Assembly (NCBI GenBank): GCA_045599065.1
Contig: JAZRVJ010000004.1
Location: forward strand, 1 to 7,856
DNA length: 7,856 nucleotides
Direction of reading: 5' to 3'
From: Hennigella sp045599065
GTDB taxonomy: Bacteria; Bacillota_I; Bacilli_A; Mycoplasmatales; Mycoplasmoidaceae
Shown: positions 1 to 7,089 of the stretch, piece by piece
How positions within the stretch are numbered: the stretch's first letter is position 1
Layout: each line of letters opens with the position of its first letter
Made by a program: the position numbers and the translations under genes
Notes under the pieces: model-generated
What the model was told of the DNA's origin: nothing
What the model saw: only the letters and a program-made list of their open reading frames with translations
The model's database searches: none

Positions 1-591
1 GCCTGTTGCACCAATCATAATGCCTACATATGAATAGAATAAACCAGCCATGCCAACAGCAATCAGATATCCTTTTCATCCATATTTGGGTGTATTTAAT
101 AATACACCCACAGCAAGAATAAGATTCAACGCATGCATCATGAAGTAGCAGTGATTCAAACCAATCCCTAGAAAGATATATTCAAATGTCCACGCGGGAT
201 CGCTACTAGTTGGAATATCGCATACTATTGTAAATAGACCACCAATCAAAGCAAGTGGTGCTAGAGCACGACATGAATATCTAGTAGGGTCAACCATTAA
301 TGTTATTGGCAACATTAAGCCACAAAATGGGCATATGTCCAAAAGCAAAGCTTTTGAAAAGGTATATGCATCATCATAATTTTTAAGATCCAGTGGACCT
401 GAAACTGCTAAATCATGTCAAGCAAATCTGAATCTAAAAGCGATTAGATATGCTGTCACTATTGCTCCAACAACCATTCAAAAGAAGTAACTATTAGTTA
501 CTTTCTTAATTCATTTATGTGCAATGATTTGACCAGCAACAATAGTTAAAACTATCATTGACAAACCAAAACCAGCTAGATTAAAATCCAT
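1..591 (-). CDS. Multi-pass membrane protein, YwaF/TMEM164-like (3' end off window)
   Basis: Reading from the ATG at 591-589 with TGA as Trp gives 197 codons open to the left edge, so the C-terminus is missing. Hydrophobic stretches lie at about residues 5-24, 36-53, 84-100 and 107-125, and two or three more follow, so it should be an integral membrane protein with six or more helices. The segment at 82-91 (LLLDICPFCG), followed by a helix pair and a later FLGIGLNH stretch, resembles the YwaF/TMEM164 integral membrane family; this match is from memory and is tentative. Function is unknown. The start is well fixed: an in-frame TAG lies at 597-595, directly upstream, with no other start between. 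No Shine-Dalgarno sequence precedes it. Four Trp codons are TGA and one is TGG. It is transcribed away from gap. Confidence 0.7.
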
Positions 592-663
592 ATTCTAATT
601 TTACTTAAAAATATGTAATATTTTCAATATTACATATAAAATATATTCAAGAGGTATTAAATA
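592..663. promoter_or_regulatory. Divergent promoter region between the membrane-protein gene and gap
   Basis: This 72-bp AT-rich spacer must hold start signals for both divergent genes. For gap, a TAAAAT at 637-642 is a plausible -10 element, but no good -35 sits 16-18 bp upstream. For the minus-strand gene, TTGAAA (complement of 622-627) and TAAAAT (complement of 598-603) are 18 bp apart. That pair would place the transcript start at or next to the ATG at 591. Both assignments are inferred from motif resemblance only. Confidence 0.45.
611..637. repeat. Perfect 12-bp inverted repeat, candidate operator
   Basis: The arm ATATGTAATATT (611-622) is followed by a 3-bp spacer (TTC) and its exact reverse complement AATATTACATAT (626-637). 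It sits in the only spacer between two divergent genes and overlaps the candidate promoter elements on both strands. That position suits a dimeric repressor site. It could instead be a chance product of high AT content; it is not a terminator, because neither gene ends here. Confidence 0.6.
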
Positions 664-1659
664 ATGAAAAACATTGCGATTAATGGATTTGGTCGTATTG
701 GTAGATTAGTTTTCAGAGAATTAATCGGCGACAAAGACATTCAAGTCGTTGGTATCAACGACTTAACTGATGCTAAAACATTAGCACATTTACTTAAGTA
801 TGACTCTGCTCATGGAAAGTGCAAAGCAGACATTTCCTTCAAGGAAAATACTTTAGTTGTAAACGGAAAAGAAATTCCTATCTATGCACAAAAAGATCCT
901 GCTACTTTGCCATGAAAAGATCTAAAAGTAGATCTTGTTGTGGAATGTACAGGTAGATTTGTTGACCCTGAAGGCGCAAGCAAACACTTAACTGCTGGGG
1001 CAAAGAAAGTTATTATTTCTGCGCCTGCAAAAGGCGGAACAATCCCTACTATTGTTTATGGTGTTAACCATAAAACATTAAAGAAGGATGACAAAATTAT
1101 TTCAGGAGCAAGTTGTACAACTAATGCTTTAGCTCCTTTAGCTAATGTCATCCACAAAGAATACAAGATTGTTAAAGGTTTAATGACAACAATCCATGCT
1201 TATACAGCTGACCAAAGATTACAAGATGCTCCGCATAAAGATCTAAGAAGAGCAAGAGCTGCTGCAATATCTATGGTTCCAACAACTACTGGTGCTGCTA
1301 AAGCAATTGGTCTAGTAATTCCTGAATTAAAAGGTAAGATGCACGGTTTTGCTATGCGTGTACCTGCAATTACTGGCTCAATAGTTGACTTAACTATTGA
1401 ATTAGAAAAACAACCTACTGTTGATGAAATCAATGCTCTAGTTAAAGCTAATGTTAATGATACATTAGGTTACAACGATGAAGAAATTGTTTCATGCGAT
1501 ATCGTTGGTGATAGACATGGATCAATCTTTGATCCAAAGTTAACTATGGCTTTAGATGTTGATGGTAAGAAGATGTATAAAGTATTCACTTGATACGACA
1601 ATGAATCAAGTTATACTGCTCAACTTATTAGAACAATGAAGTATTTCATTGAATTGTAA
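664..1659 (+). CDS. gap: Glyceraldehyde-3-phosphate dehydrogenase (NAD-dependent)
   Basis: This cytosolic glycolytic enzyme oxidises glyceraldehyde 3-phosphate with NAD and phosphate to 1,3-bisphosphoglycerate, the substrate of the next gene, pgk. The 331-residue product is of normal family length. The N-terminal Rossmann motif NGFGRIGR is at residues 7-14 and N32-D33 fits NAD binding. The catalytic Cys151 lies in SGASCTTNALAP, and His178 (TTIHAYT) is 27 residues later, the usual Cys-His spacing. The C-terminal WYDNE-SYT motif is present. Two Trp codons are TGA (913-915 and 1591-1593), so the two apparent ORFs are one intact gene. A strong Shine-Dalgarno AAGAGGT at 649-655 fixes the start. 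It is the first gene of a gap-pgk unit and lies under the palindrome at 611-637. Confidence 0.97.
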
Positions 1660-1661
1660 TT

Positions 1662-2897
1662 ATGACAAAAGAATCATTAAAGAAAATACCTACTATTCAA
1701 AATACTGATGTAGCTAGTAAAAGAGTAATCTTAAGATTAGACTTAAATGTACCAGTTAAAAATGGTAAGATTACTAGCTATGAAAGAATTAATGGTGCTA
1801 AACAAACTCTTGATTATTTAATCAATAGTGACTGCAAAATTATTATTCTTTCTCACTTTTCAAGAATTAAAAGTAAAGATGATATTAAATCTGGCAAGAA
1901 ATCTTTGAAGATTGTTGCCAATGCTTTGCAAAAAATCTATCCAAGAATGAATATCATCTTTGTTAAAGATAGTTATGATAAGAAACTACCTTCTTTAATA
2001 AAGAAGATGAAAAAGAATGATATCTTGTTATTAGGAAATACAAGGTACAACGACGTTGATGTTAAAACTGGTAAGGTAGTAAAACTTGAAAGCAAGAATG
2101 ATACTAAACTTGGAAAGTTTTGAGCAAGCTTAGCAGACGTGTTTGTAAATGATGCATTTGCAACTATTCACCGTGAACATGCATCAAATGCAGGTATAGG
2201 TAAATACATTAAACGTTACTGCATTGGCTTTTTAATTCAAAAAGAATTAGAAAAGATTGTTGACTTCAATAAAGGCAGTGCTAAACCAATTGTTTCTATT
2301 GTTGGTGGAGCAAAGATATCTGATAAGATAATCCTTCTTGAAACACTAATGAAAATCTCTGATCGTGTTTTAATTGGTGGCGGCATGGCTTTTACTTTCT
2401 TAAGAGCATTAGGCATCAATGTTGGTGGAAGCATGGTTGAAAAGGACATGCTGCCGACTGCTAAAAGACTTTATAAAGAGTTTAAAGATAAAATTGTTTT
2501 ACCTACTGATGCTTTGGTTGCAACTAGATTTGCTAATGTTGAACCAGAAGAACTTAATGTCGATAAAATCGACAAGAAGCAAATGGCATTAGATATTGGT
2601 CCAACTTCCTTAAAGCAATTTTTAGAAGTAATCAAGTGTGGACAAACATTCTTTTGAAATGGTCCAACAGGTGTGTTTGAATTTAGTCATTATTCTAAAT
2701 CGACAAAAGAAATTGCTTTAGCTGTTGCTAAACAAACAAAATCTGAATCAGCATTTAGCTTGATTGGTGGCGGTGATACAGCTGCTGCTGTGATCAAGTT
2801 TGCTAAGAAGACAGACTTTAGTTGAGTTTCAACTGGTGGTGGAGCAACTTTAGCTGTAATCCAAGGCGATAAACTACCTGGATTAATCGTAAAATAA
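1662..2897 (+). CDS. pgk: Phosphoglycerate kinase
   Basis: The enzyme transfers phosphate from 1,3-bisphosphoglycerate to ADP, giving ATP and 3-phosphoglycerate, and so consumes the product of the upstream gap. In an organism dependent on fermentation this is a main ATP-yielding step. The product is 411 residues. Visible motifs are RLDLNVP (25-31), SHFSR with H65 and R68, Arg128 in NTRYND, Arg171 in HREHAS, GGAKISDKI, IGGGMAFTF, WNGPTGVFE (332-340), GGGDT with D372 and the closing STGGGAT. These cover the 3-PG and nucleotide sites of the family. Three Trp codons are TGA (2121, 2655, 2823). The ATG is 2 bp after the gap stop codon with no Shine-Dalgarno, so translation is probably coupled to gap. 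A terminator follows directly. Confidence 0.97.
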
Positions 2898-2903
2898 AAA
2901 ATT

Positions 2904-2928
2904 AATAGAGCTTATGCTCTATTTTTTT
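2904..2928 (+). terminator. Intrinsic terminator of gap-pgk
   Basis: An 8-bp perfect stem, AATAGAGC (2904-2911) with GCTCTATT (2916-2923), closes a TTAT loop. A run of seven T (2922-2928) overlaps the stem end. It lies 7 bp after the pgk stop, so gap-pgk is separated from the gmk operon. Confidence 0.9.
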
Positions 2929-2997
2929 ATTAAATAAAATATTTATTTGTGTGTGATATAGAATAAATATATAAATAAGTAATTTTTTGAGGCAAAA
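2929..2997 (+). promoter_or_regulatory. Putative promoter and RBS of the gmk operon
   Basis: After the pgk terminator an AT-rich stretch carries TAGAAT at 2959-2964, a reasonable mycoplasma-type -10. No convincing -35 is visible. A Shine-Dalgarno GAGG at 2989-2992, 5 bp before the gmk ATG, sets the start of the first gene. The RBS call is firm; the promoter is inferred. Confidence 0.45.
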
Positions 2998-3582
2998 ATG
3001 AAAAAAGGAAAATTAATTATTATCTGTGGTCCATCTGGTACAGGCAAGAAAACTGTCTGATCAGGTTTAATTGACCAAAAGAAATATAACACAATCTTCT
3101 CAGTGTCTATGACAACAAGAAAGAAAAGACCTGGGGAAGTTTATGGCAAAGACTATTTCTTTTTAACAAAACCAGGTTTTAAGAAAGCTATTAAAGAAGG
3201 TAAACTTCTTGAATGAGCTATTTATGTAAATAACTACTATGGAACTCCAAGAGTTTTCGTAGAAAACAATCTTAAGAAGGGTAAAAATGTTTTCCTTGAA
3301 ATAGAAATGCAAGGTGTTTTAAATATCCTAAAGAATTGAAAATCGAAAAAAGACTTATTAACTATCTTTATTGCTCCACCAAGCATAAATGCTTTAAGAC
3401 AAAGATTGGCTGGTAGAAAAACTGACGATAAGAAAACTATCGAAGGTAGAATCAAACAAGCTAAGTGAGAATTAAAACAAAAGAAACTATTTGACTATAT
3501 TGTTATAAACAATACAGTAAAACAAGCCAAAAAAGATTTAAAGAAAATTTTAGATAAGCATTTATTGAAAAATGACAAATAA
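2998..3582 (+). CDS. gmk: Guanylate kinase
   Basis: It phosphorylates GMP to GDP with ATP, an essential cytosolic step in guanine nucleotide supply. The 194-residue product has a normal length. The P-loop GPSGTGKKT is at residues 11-19. The GMP-binding region SVSMTTRKKRPGE (35-47) has Arg41 and Arg44, followed by YFF, LEW, YYGTP and the FLEIEMQG segment. The C-terminal IFIAPPS and lid region GRKTDD match the family. One oddity is K18 after the P-loop Lys17, where Gly or Ser is usual. Four Trp codons are TGA (3058, 3214, 3337, 3466). It heads a four-gene operon and overlaps rlmN by 11 bp. Confidence 0.95.
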
Positions 3583-4621
3583 ATCTTTTTACAACTTTGA
3601 TTTAGATCAATTAACTAAATTTTTAAATCAAAATGGTTTAAAACCGTTTGTTGCTAAACAATTGTTTAATTGAGTTTATAAAAAACAAATAACTGACTTT
3701 AAGCAAATGTCTAACATAGGCAAAGCTAATCAAATTGAATTAGATAAGTTATTTAGTTTTAATGAATTAAAAATAGTTAAAGTTTTAACTGATGAGAACA
3801 AAGAAACTATTAAGTTTCTATTTAAACTACAAGATAACAATTTCATTGAAACTGTGATCATGAAGTTTGACTATGGTTATTCAGTTTGTGTTTCAACACA
3901 AGTAGGTTGTAACATGGGGTGTGCATTTTGCGCAAGTGGTACGCACAAGAAAATTAGGAACCTTGAAGCATCTGAAATCGTCTTACAAGTAATTCAAGCT
4001 AATAAATGATTAAATGATAATTGCAAAGCAAGATTATCTAATATTGTTGTTATGGGTATTGGTGAACCGTTAGATAACTTTGATAATGTAATAACAGCAT
4101 TAAAGATTATTACATGCCAACACGGAATTGAAATCGGTTCAAGACACATTACAATCTCTACATGTGGTTTGTGCAAAAAGATTCTAGACTTTGCTAAAGC
4201 ACTACCACAAGTTAACCTTGCGATTAGTTTGCATGCAGCTAATGATAAACTAAGAAATAAACTAATGCCTATCAACAAAGCTTTTCCCTTAAACAAACTA
4301 ATTGACACTTGCAAACAATATCTAAAATTAACAAACCGTAGACTAACTTTTGAATATATCTTATTGGATAAGATAAATGACTCAGAACAAGATGCATTGG
4401 ACCTTGTAAAACTGCTAAAAGGTCTTTTATGCTATGTGAATTTAATACCATATAATGAAACATATTTAAGTAACTTCAAAAGAAGCAAAAATGTTAAGCA
4501 GTTCTTTAACATCTTAAATAAGAATAAGTTGCAAGCAACTATTAGGCTTGAAAGAGGGACTAAAATTGCTGCTGCTTGTGGTCAATTAAGAATCCAACAC
4601 CATGAAAAAAAGACAAAATAG
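3572..4621 (+). CDS. rlmN: Dual-specificity RNA methyltransferase RlmN (radical SAM)
   Basis: RlmN methylates C2 of A2503 in 23S rRNA and of A37 in some tRNAs, using two SAM molecules and a [4Fe-4S] cluster. The 349-residue product is full length. The cluster motif CNMGCAFC supplies C113, C117 and C120. Cys106 in VCVSTQVGC sits 7 residues before the first cluster Cys, matching E. coli Cys118. Cys336 in AACGQL matches the methyl-carrying Cys355. MGIGEPLDN (161-169) is the SAM-binding GEP motif. The start at 3572 overlaps the end of gmk by 11 bp. It is chosen because the next Met (3707) would remove the N-terminal domain. No Shine-Dalgarno is seen, so coupling to gmk is likely. Two Trp codons are TGA (3671, 4007). 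Confidence 0.95.
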
Positions 4622-5351
4622 AATTACATTTGCAATTAAATCAAGAAAAGGCAAGAGAGATGTCAACCAAGATGCTCTTGTTTGTTCTTACAACTATAGC
4701 AATGAGTTCTGTGCTGTTGTTTGCGATGGTGTAGGCTCAGTTAAGGGTTCTGAATATGCTAGCAACACGGTTGCTAACACATTTGCAGATGAATTTGAAA
4801 AACTAGAAAAAGTTAAAGATATTAATGCATGATTTAAGAAAACTTTAGAATTGGCAATGCAAAGAGTTGAAAAATGCTCTAAGTCAAGATTGCTTCCAGG
4901 AATTGCTACTACTTTAGCTCTGCTAATTATTGCTGATAGAAAATTCTATTCTTTTAATATTGGTGACACAAGAATTTACAAAATTGAAAATAATGATGTT
5001 CTGCAAGTTTCTTATGACCATATTTATAAAAATTATTTAATTTCATTAAATGCAGATAAAGAAACAATGAAGAAATATGAAAACAAATTCTTTGCTCTTA
5101 CCGGATTCATTGATCCAACAAATCCTAAATGTGCAACTTGAGATTTAAACTCTGGTGAATTGAAAGACAAGTGTATGTTTTTAATTTGCACTGACGGTTT
5201 ATACAAAGTATTGTCTAAATATGATATCTACCATGCAACCTGAAAGAAAAAAGGTTTACCTTTAGCTTTAAGATCAACACTTTTAAATAGCAAAGCTCTA
5301 AACAAAGCATCAGAAGATAATGTTTCCAACATTATCATAAACGTTAAATAA
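4602..5351 (+). CDS. PP2C-family serine/threonine protein phosphatase (PrpC/Stp-like)
   Basis: A metal-dependent phosphatase that removes phosphate from Ser/Thr residues, probably countering the kinase encoded next. The 249-residue product is typical for bacterial PP2C. Motifs in order are RDVNQD (19-24), VVCDGVGSVKGSEYAS with metal-ligand D42-G43, GIATTLALLI, NIGDTRIY with D122, a DH pair in VSYDH, CTDGLY with D198-G199, and SEDNVS with D239-N240. The metal-binding Asp residues are therefore kept. The usual DGMGG is changed to DGVGS. The ATG overlaps rlmN by 20 bp and has no Shine-Dalgarno, which points to translational coupling. Three Trp codons are TGA (4830, 5139, 5241). It corresponds in order to B. 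subtilis prpC, between rlmN and prkC. Confidence 0.93.
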
Positions 5352-5352
5352 T

Positions 5353-6456
5353 ATGGAAAAGAAAAATAGACAACCTCTAAAAGCTCCATTATTTAATTCT
5401 GCTTACATTGCAGACAAATTTATTGGTGCTGGAGGAATGTCTTCAGAAGTTTATCTTGTTCACAAGAAAGATAATCCTGAACAAGTTTATGCTGCAAAAG
5501 TTGTCTATTTTGAAGGTGCATATACTAAAGACTTCGTAAGAAGGTTTGGTGATGAAGCTATCACTAGTTTAAGAGTTTGAAACAAAAAGAATGTTGTACA
5601 AACTTATGAAGTTTTCCCAACTAATAATGATGAAGCTTTGGTCTTTATCATGGATTATATCAATGGTATAAGTCTAAATAAATACATGTCTCAACAAGGC
5701 TGCTTAGGACCTAAAGCTGCTTTGTCTATCTTTAAAAAGATATTAATTGGTGTTAAGGAATTACATGGTTTTAATAGACAAATCATTCACCGCGACTTAA
5801 AACCTGATAACGTTTTATTATCAAATGATTTATCAAAAGTAACATTAATAGACTTTGGTATTGCTACAGTAGTAGAAAGAACTAAAGACTATCTTGATAA
5901 ATCAAATGTAAAGATTTATACAAATGATGACAAGGTATTATGAGGAACAGGACCATATGTTATCCCTGATGCCCTAAACACTAACAATGCTCCATCAGTT
6001 CAATATGACTTCTTTTCATTAGGAGTCATCTTATACAAGATGCTAATGGGTAAACTTCCTTTTGATTTAGAAGAATGCAAAGGAAATCAAACTGCAATTG
6101 TTAGATTACCACTTGAATATGATATTCCTAACATTTCTTCAAACCCAACTATTCCGGCATGCATAGAAAATATTATCTTTAGATGTATGGCAAGCAAGAA
6201 GGAAGATATAAAATATCGTTACAACGATATTCAAGAAATAATTGATGATGTTAATAAAGTTAACTTATCTAAAAAAGAAGAAACTACTTTATTAAAACCA
6301 GTAAGTCAAAGAAGATATCAACAAGCTCACTTATTTAATCAAGATGCTATTAGAAACAAACAAAAATTCTATAAACGTTGATGATTCTTTATCACAATCA
6401 TATGTGTTTTGATTGCTATTCTAATTGCATTCATTGTCGTCTTCTTTGTGATATAA
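5353..6456 (+). CDS. Membrane-anchored Hanks-type serine/threonine protein kinase
   Basis: A eukaryotic-like kinase of 367 residues, likely the partner of the PP2C enzyme upstream. Visible are the glycine loop IGAGGMSSEVYLV (24-36), Lys49 in YAAKV, a probable helix-C Glu68, HRDLKPDN (146-153) with catalytic Asp148, and DFG (167-169), so it should be active. The segment from DFG to the APE position is about 40 residues and reads WGTGPYVIPD, with Ile-Pro-Asp in place of Ala-Pro-Glu. A basic tail leads to RWW and a hydrophobic helix of about 22 residues ending the protein. No PASTA or other extracellular domain follows, unlike PrkC. Four Trp codons are TGA (5578, 5941, 6379, 6382). The ATG is 1 bp after the phosphatase stop, with no Shine-Dalgarno. 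Confidence 0.94.
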
Positions 6457-6481
6457 AAAAATAGGCTTTTGCCTATTTTTT
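6456..6481. terminator. Bidirectional intrinsic terminator (kinase operon / HU gene)
   Basis: An 11-bp perfect stem (6456-6466 with 6471-6481) closes a TTTT loop, with a TAGGC/GCCTA core flanked by A and T runs. The T run serves the plus strand and the A run gives a U tract on the minus strand. It fills the space between the kinase stop (6454-6456) and the HU stop (6480-6482), touching both, so convergent transcription ends here from both sides. Confidence 0.88.
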
Positions 6482-6758
6482 AAAATCCTTTTTTGAATTC
6501 AACATTAAAAGTGAATTTAGGTTTTTTACAAGCAGGAATTTGAATTATCTTTCCAGTTCTTGGGTTAGTTCCTTTTCTTGCTTTACGACTAACAACTTTT
6601 ATTTGTCCGTTAGGTGTTTTTACAACATAACCTAATTTTAGTTGTTTCTTTTGAATTGTAGCAGTAGCTTCAAAGACTGAAACTATTTGCGCTTGGGGTA
6701 GTCCTGTTGCTTTAGCAACATCGGCTACTAATTGTCTTTTTGTGTAAATTTTAGCCAT
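6480..6758 (-). CDS. hup: HU-family DNA-binding protein
   Basis: A 92-residue HU/IHF-type nucleoid protein that bends and compacts DNA as a dimer. The helical N-terminus MAKIYTKRQLVADVAKATGL (1-20) and the arm motif KARKGTNPRTGKIIQIPA (59-76) with N65-P66 are characteristic; Pro66 is the usual intercalating residue. Deviations are Thr64 where Arg is usual, and a PNGQI turn where many HUs have GFG. The ATG at 6758-6756 is chosen over an in-frame start 12 codons upstream because a strong Shine-Dalgarno AGGAGA (complement of 6765-6770) lies 6 bp before it. The upstream start would also place the -10 element inside the gene. No Trp codons occur. Confidence 0.94.
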   Translation of the reverse strand: MAKIYTKRQLVADVAKATGLPQAQIVSVFEATATIQKKQLKLGYVVKTPNGQIKVVSRKARKGTNPRTGKIIQIPACKKPKFTFNVEFKKGF

Positions 6759-6815
6759 GATTTTTCTCCTAATATTTGCCCTATTATACACCAATTAAAA
6801 ATAGTTAAAATTAGT
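6759..6815 (-). promoter_or_regulatory. Promoter and RBS of the HU gene
   Basis: On the minus strand a consensus -10 TATAAT (complement of 6783-6788) is preceded directly by TG. It lies about 25 bp upstream of the ATG and 12 bp before the AGGAGA ribosome site. The -35 region is AT-rich with no close TTGACA match. The promoter is divergent from the tRNA promoter. Confidence 0.65.
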
Positions 6816-6842
6816 TATTTAGTACTTATAATAAGTATTAGT
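6805..6842 (+). promoter_or_regulatory. Promoter of the tRNA-Lys/tRNA-Leu unit
   Basis: A perfect TATAAT at 6827-6832 lies 10 bp before the mature 5' end of tRNA-Lys. A weak -35, TTAAAA at 6805-6810, is 16 bp upstream. The -10 sits within a 15-bp palindrome (6823-6837, arms TACTTAT/ATAAGTA), which may be chance. Little or no 5' leader would remain on the tRNA precursor. Confidence 0.65.
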
Positions 6843-6918
6843 GCTTTGTTAGCTCAGTCGGTAGAGCAAGTGACTCTTAATCACTGGGTCGTGGGTTCGA
6901 GTCCCTCACAGAGCACCA
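6843..6918 (+). tRNA. tRNA-Lys (anticodon CTT)
   Basis: A 76-nt cloverleaf with encoded CCA. The acceptor stem is GCTTTGT with ACAGAGC (one G-U pair), discriminator A. The D-stem is GCTC/GAGC. The anticodon stem AGTGA/TCACT carries loop CTCTTAA with anticodon CTT at 6876-6878, reading AAG. The T-loop is TTCGAGT. The T-stem GTGGG/CCCTC contains one T-T mismatch (positions 50 and 64), which is unusual. Confidence 0.95.
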
Positions 6919-6922
6919 TAAT

Positions 6923-7006
6923 GCACTTGTGGCGGAACTGGCAGACGCGTTAGACTTAGGATCTAATTCTTAATGAGTGGGGGTTCAAGTCCCTTCAAGT
7001 GCACCA
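6923..7006 (+). tRNA. tRNA-Leu (anticodon TAG)
   Basis: An 84-nt class II tRNA with encoded CCA. The acceptor stem GCACTTG/CAAGTGC is perfect, discriminator A. The anticodon stem TTAGA/TCTAA holds loop CTTAGGA with anticodon TAG at 6957-6959, which reads CUN codons. A long variable arm precedes the T-arm, whose loop is TTCAAGT and whose stem has two G-T pairs. It starts 4 bp after tRNA-Lys, so both come from one precursor. Confidence 0.96.
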
Positions 7007-7013
7007 AATTAAA

Positions 7014-7045
7014 AAAAGTCTAGCTTTCGCTAGATTTTTCTTTTT
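7014..7045 (+). terminator. Intrinsic terminator of the tRNA unit
   Basis: The stem TCTAGC (7019-7024) with GCTAGA (7029-7034), loop TTTC, is extended by a G-T pair and A-T pairs on either side. It is followed by TTTTTCTTTTT. It lies 7 bp after tRNA-Leu. Confidence 0.88.
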
Positions 7046-7089
7046 AAAATAATTAATTATTTTATTTGATTTTACTATAAAATTAATTA
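7046..7089 (+). promoter_or_regulatory. Putative promoter of the infC operon
   Basis: After the tRNA terminator, TATAAAAT at 7076-7083 is a good -10 candidate. The -35 region around 7055-7060 is only AT-rich. Initiation near 7088-7090 would give an untranslated leader of about 150 nt before infC. Confidence 0.5.

Noticed and set aside
1200..1433. Minus-strand ORFs inside gap, pgk, gmk and rlmN
   Set aside because: They are antisense shadows of strongly conserved genes with no features of their own.
664..1659. gap looks like two ORFs split by a stop at 913-915 (similar breaks in pgk, gmk, rlmN, the phosphatase, the kinase and infC)
   Set aside because: Every break is a TGA at or near a position where the family has Trp, and motifs continue in the same frame. 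This is codon reassignment, not pseudogenes or frameshifts.
6480..6794. Longer HU reading frame starting at 6794 (MVYNRANIRRKI extension)
   Set aside because: The extension would include the consensus -10 and the Shine-Dalgarno. HU proteins start at the M-KxxL segment, matching the ATG at 6758.
6823..6837. 15-bp palindrome over the tRNA promoter as an operator
   Set aside because: It is mostly the consensus TATAAT and its mirror in AT-rich sequence; there is no further support for a binding site.
6732..6953. Plus-strand ORF across the hup start and tRNA-Lys
   Set aside because: It overlaps a well-folded tRNA and the HU gene and has no protein family character.
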